This document shows, piece after piece, positions 7,767 to 9,745 of a stretch of 9,745 nucleotides of DNA (its first letter is position 1; each line of letters begins with the position of its first letter). The DNA is taken from the NCBI GenBank assembly GCA_023447335.1, contig JAEXOD010000125.1, forward strand, positions 1 to 9,745, read 5' to 3'. The notes under the pieces are model-generated. The model saw only the letters and a program-made list of their open reading frames with translations, made no database searches and was not told where the DNA came from. A program made the position numbers and the translations under genes. The stretch is from Bacteroidota bacterium. Lineage in GTDB: Bacteria > Bacteroidota > Ignavibacteria > Ignavibacteriales > Melioribacteraceae.

Positions 7767-8881
7767 CAATGAAAGTGATATCTCGTGTATTTATTATTAT
7801 TATTCTTGCCTTAGTTGTAAGCGGAATTGTTATGATTTTGGGTGCTACTTCGGGAATAAGTAAAAATTATTCGATGATATTTAATCATTTAGTAAAAGTG
7901 GGTTTTGGAATAGTAACTCTGGCATTCACAATACTTTTCCCGTACAATAAGTATAGGAAATTTTCAAAAATTTTACTTGGGGTTGGATTGCTTTTTTTAA
8001 TTTATACTTTAATTGCCGGTATAAACATAAAAGGGGCTTCCCGCTGGATAAATATTGGTGGTTTTTCGTTTCAACCTTCAGAATTCGTTAAAATTTTTAT
8101 TGTTATTCACTTGGCTAATCTGATTGATAAAAAAGGGGAAATGATTAAAGATTTTAAACGGGGTTATTTACCTGTGTTGTTTTGGATTTGTTTAACGGTA
8201 TTTTTTATAATTCTTCAGCCTAATTTAAGTACAAGTATTTTGATAATTGCTGTGGGATTTTCTCTTTTGTTTGTATCCGGTGCAAGTCTAAAACATCTAG
8301 GAATTACTATAGCCATAGTTTCGGTTATCGGAGCTTCCGTTCTGATGTCATATAGTCACGGAAGAGCAAGAATCTATCAATTTTTGGGTATGACTGAAAA
8401 CACCGAGATTAATATCCAAACTTATCAGGCTAATATTGCATTAGGTAGCGGAGGATTAAACGGTAGGGGTCTTGCAAATAATAGACAAAGCGATATGTTT
8501 TTGCCGGAAGCGTATGGTGATTTTATTTATGCCATTATAGGTGAACAATTTGGTTTTCTCGGAACAATTTTTGTGCTATTAGTATATTTAACATTAATGA
8601 CTTTGGGAGTAATAATTTCATACAAATGTAAAGATCGGTTCGGACAGTTATTGGGGTTTGGATTAACTTTGGTAATTAGTTTAAATGCATTTGTAAATAT
8701 GGCTGTAGTTTCCGGAGCTGCTCCGGTAACAGGGATAACTTTGCCGTTTATTAGTTTTGGCGGTACATCGATAATGGCTTTTTCGGGAGCAGTTGGAATT
8801 ATTGTTAATATTGCTTTAACATATGCCCGCGAAAAAGAAAGTTTAATGGCTGCGGAGGTTACAAATGAAGTTACCAACTAA
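7763..8881 (+). CDS. ftsW: FtsW, SEDS-family septal peptidoglycan glycosyltransferase
   Basis: This SEDS membrane protein polymerises lipid II at the division septum together with FtsI. It has 372 residues and about ten hydrophobic segments (near 9-30, 38-60, 70-87, 109-121, 136-153, 157-173, 179-197, 254-287, 296-316, 327-354). Motifs are GASRWINIGGFSFQPSEFVK at 91-110, QPNLST at 152-157, LPEAYGDFIYAIIGEQFG at 247-264, and LPFISFGGTS at 327-336. Asp253 corresponds by position to the catalytic Asp of SEDS enzymes. RodA is the main alternative, but the setting between murD and murG and the nearby ftsI favour FtsW. The ATG at 7763 overlaps the murD stop; a second in-frame ATG at 7769 would remove only two residues, and neither has a clear Shine-Dalgarno sequence. 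The C-terminus ends in an EVTNEVTN duplication and overlaps murG by 17 bases. Confidence 0.95.
   Translation: MTMKVISRVFIIIILALVVSGIVMILGATSGISKNYSMIFNHLVKVGFGIVTLAFTILFPYNKYRKFSKILLGVGLLFLIYTLIAGINIKGASRWINIGGFSFQPSEFVKIFIVIHLANLIDKKGEMIKDFKRGYLPVLFWICLTVFFIILQPNLSTSILIIAVGFSLLFVSGASLKHLGITIAIVSVIGASVLMSYSHGRARIYQFLGMTENTEINIQTYQANIALGSGGLNGRGLANNRQSDMFLPEAYGDFIYAIIGEQFGFLGTIFVLLVYLTLMTLGVIISYKCKDRFGQLLGFGLTLVISLNAFVNMAVVSGAAPVTGITLPFISFGGTSIMAFSGAVGIIVNIALTYAREKESLMAAEVTNEVTN
8854..8858 (+). promoter_or_regulatory. Ribosome binding site of murG
   Basis: GGAGG ends 6 bases before the ATG at 8865 and lies inside the last ftsW codons. It is the strongest Shine-Dalgarno sequence in the window and fixes the murG start, which is otherwise hidden by the 17-base overlap with ftsW. 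Confidence 0.75.
8855..8878 (+). repeat. Imperfect 12-base tandem duplication at the ftsW/murG junction
   Basis: Two adjacent 12-base units, 8855-8866 (GAGGTTACAAAT) and 8867-8878 (GAAGTTACCAAC), match at 9 of 12 positions. In the ftsW frame they encode EVTN twice, the last eight residues. The murG start codon straddles the boundary of the units, and most of the murG Shine-Dalgarno sequence lies in the first unit. The three mismatches are all third-position and synonymous in the ftsW frame. Confidence 0.55.
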
Positions 8882-9745
8882 AGGGACATTCAATTTTATT
8901 TTCGCCGGTGGCGGAACAGGAGGACATTTGTTCCCGCTTGTAGCCGTAGCAGAACAGATAAAGAATGAAATGCCTGAGGCAAATATTCTATTTGTGGGGA
9001 CTAAAAATAAAATTGAATCTAGAGTTATTCCTTCATTGGGGTATGATTTTATTCCTTTAAGTATTAGTGGGATGCCCAGAAAGTTAAGTTTAGAATTCGT
9101 AACTTTTTTCTATAAACTATTTATTTCTTTAATAAAATCGCTTTATGTGTGTGTTAAATACAAACCGCACGCGGCAATTGGTAGCGGAGCATATGTTAGC
9201 GGTCCTATTATGTGGGCTGCAAAACTAATCGGCGCTAAAATTGTTTTATTGGAACAAAATAGCTATCCCGGAATGACGAATAGATTGTTAGAAAAAAAGG
9301 CTGATAAAATTTATATATCATTTGAGGATTCCAAAAAGTACTTTAGATGTACCGAAAAACTTCTATTATATGGAAATCCATTAAGAATTAATATTAAAAA
9401 AAGTGATAAAATTACGGCTAAAAATTTGTTTGGTATATCAAATACAAATCCGACTTTGGTAATTTTAGGCGGAAGTTTAGGTGCAAAAACAATTAATACG
9501 GTTATTGAAAACAATATAGAAAAAATTAAAGCCGAAAATATTAATATAATTTGGCAGTGTGGCGGCAATTATTACGAAAGATATTCGAAATATAATTGTG
9601 ATACAATTAAAGTTTTTGCCTTTATTAATAATATGGGAGAAGCATACTCGGCAGCAGATTTAATAATTGCCAGAGCAGGTGCAACTACAATTGCTGAGGC
9701 TGCTTTTTTGGGATTGCCTGTAGTTTTTATTCCCTCGCCTAATGT
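8865..9745 (+). CDS. murG: MurG, lipid I N-acetylglucosaminyltransferase, truncated by the window edge
   Basis: This is a peripheral membrane GT-B glycosyltransferase (family GT28) that adds GlcNAc from UDP-GlcNAc to lipid I, making lipid II. The window holds 293 codons with no stop; the family is usually about 350-375 residues, so perhaps 60-80 are missing. The N-terminal domain has the glycine loop GGGTGGH at 15-21 (His21), a second loop GSGAYVSGP at 106-114, and LEQNSYPGMTNR at 129-140. The C-terminal domain has YGNPLR at 169-174, the third glycine loop GGSLGA at 202-207, WQCGG at 230-234, and the donor-binding ARAGATTIAE at 269-278 with Glu278. Where the proteobacterial motif reads HEQN, this protein has Leu129 before EQN. 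The ATG at 8865 is supported by GGAGG upstream and leaves a short lead before the first beta strand. Confidence 0.96.
   Translation, partial: MKLPTKGTFNFIFAGGGTGGHLFPLVAVAEQIKNEMPEANILFVGTKNKIESRVIPSLGYDFIPLSISGMPRKLSLEFVTFFYKLFISLIKSLYVCVKYKPHAAIGSGAYVSGPIMWAAKLIGAKIVLLEQNSYPGMTNRLLEKKADKIYISFEDSKKYFRCTEKLLLYGNPLRINIKKSDKITAKNLFGISNTNPTLVILGGSLGAKTINTVIENNIEKIKAENINIIWQCGGNYYERYSKYNCDTIKVFAFINNMGEAYSAADLIIARAGATTIAEAAFLGLPVVFIPSPN

Noticed and set aside
7741..7770. A-rich runs at gene junctions considered as terminators or promoters
   Set aside because: No stem-loop precedes them, genes overlap across the site, and such runs occur throughout this AT-rich sequence.
7763..7771. Alternative ftsW start at 7769
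   Set aside because: Only two residues differ, and the ATG at 7763 forms the ATGA overlap used at most other junctions, so it was preferred. The sequence alone cannot exclude 7769.
8527..8877. Open reading stretches on the - strand inside ftsW, murD (6425-6661, 7187-7459) and murG (9311-9568)
   Set aside because: All are fully covered by strongly supported + strand genes and show no motifs, membrane plan or start signals of their own.
1..9745. A novel defence, mobile or secondary-metabolite system
   Set aside because: Every base except 5307 belongs to a recognised dcw gene. There is no inserted gene, inverted repeat, tRNA, phage gene or unexplained open frame.

Overview
This window is a stretch of the division and cell wall (dcw) cluster of a bacterium, read entirely on the + strand. 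In order it holds the 3' end of rsmH (mraW), an ftsL-like gene, ftsI (class B penicillin-binding protein with a C-terminal PASTA domain), murE, murF, mraY, murD, ftsW, and the first four fifths or so of murG, which runs off the right edge. All nine genes are recognisable from motifs read directly in the translations. No mobile element, RNA gene, CRISPR array, promoter or terminator is visible. Only one base (5307) is not covered by a gene.

The genes work as one pathway. MurD, MurE and MurF build UDP-MurNAc-pentapeptide in the cytoplasm. MurE carries the DNPR motif typical of meso-diaminopimelate-adding enzymes. MraY moves the phospho-MurNAc-pentapeptide onto undecaprenyl phosphate at the inner face of the membrane. 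MurG adds GlcNAc to make lipid II. FtsW polymerises lipid II into glycan at the septum, FtsI cross-links it, and FtsL is a structural partner of the FtsW-FtsI pair. RsmH methylates 16S rRNA and is a customary first gene of this cluster. murC, ftsQ, ftsA and ftsZ would be expected downstream but are not in the window.

The layout is very compact. Five of the eight junctions are 4-base ATGA overlaps, two are longer overlaps (8 and 17 bases), and one is a 1-base gap. This points to a single polycistronic message with translational coupling. Convincing Shine-Dalgarno sequences are seen only before murE and murG, with a weaker, distant one before mraY.

The organism is low in G+C (roughly one third or less by eye, not counted) and makes DAP-type peptidoglycan. 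The single PASTA domain on FtsI, the LEQNS motif of MurG, the QPNLST and GDFIY motifs of FtsW and the overall gene order suggest the Bacteroidota/Chlorobiota/Ignavibacteria side of the FCB group. That placement rests on remembered family patterns and is only moderately secure. I see no evidence of a previously undescribed system here. The findings are small departures from the standard picture.
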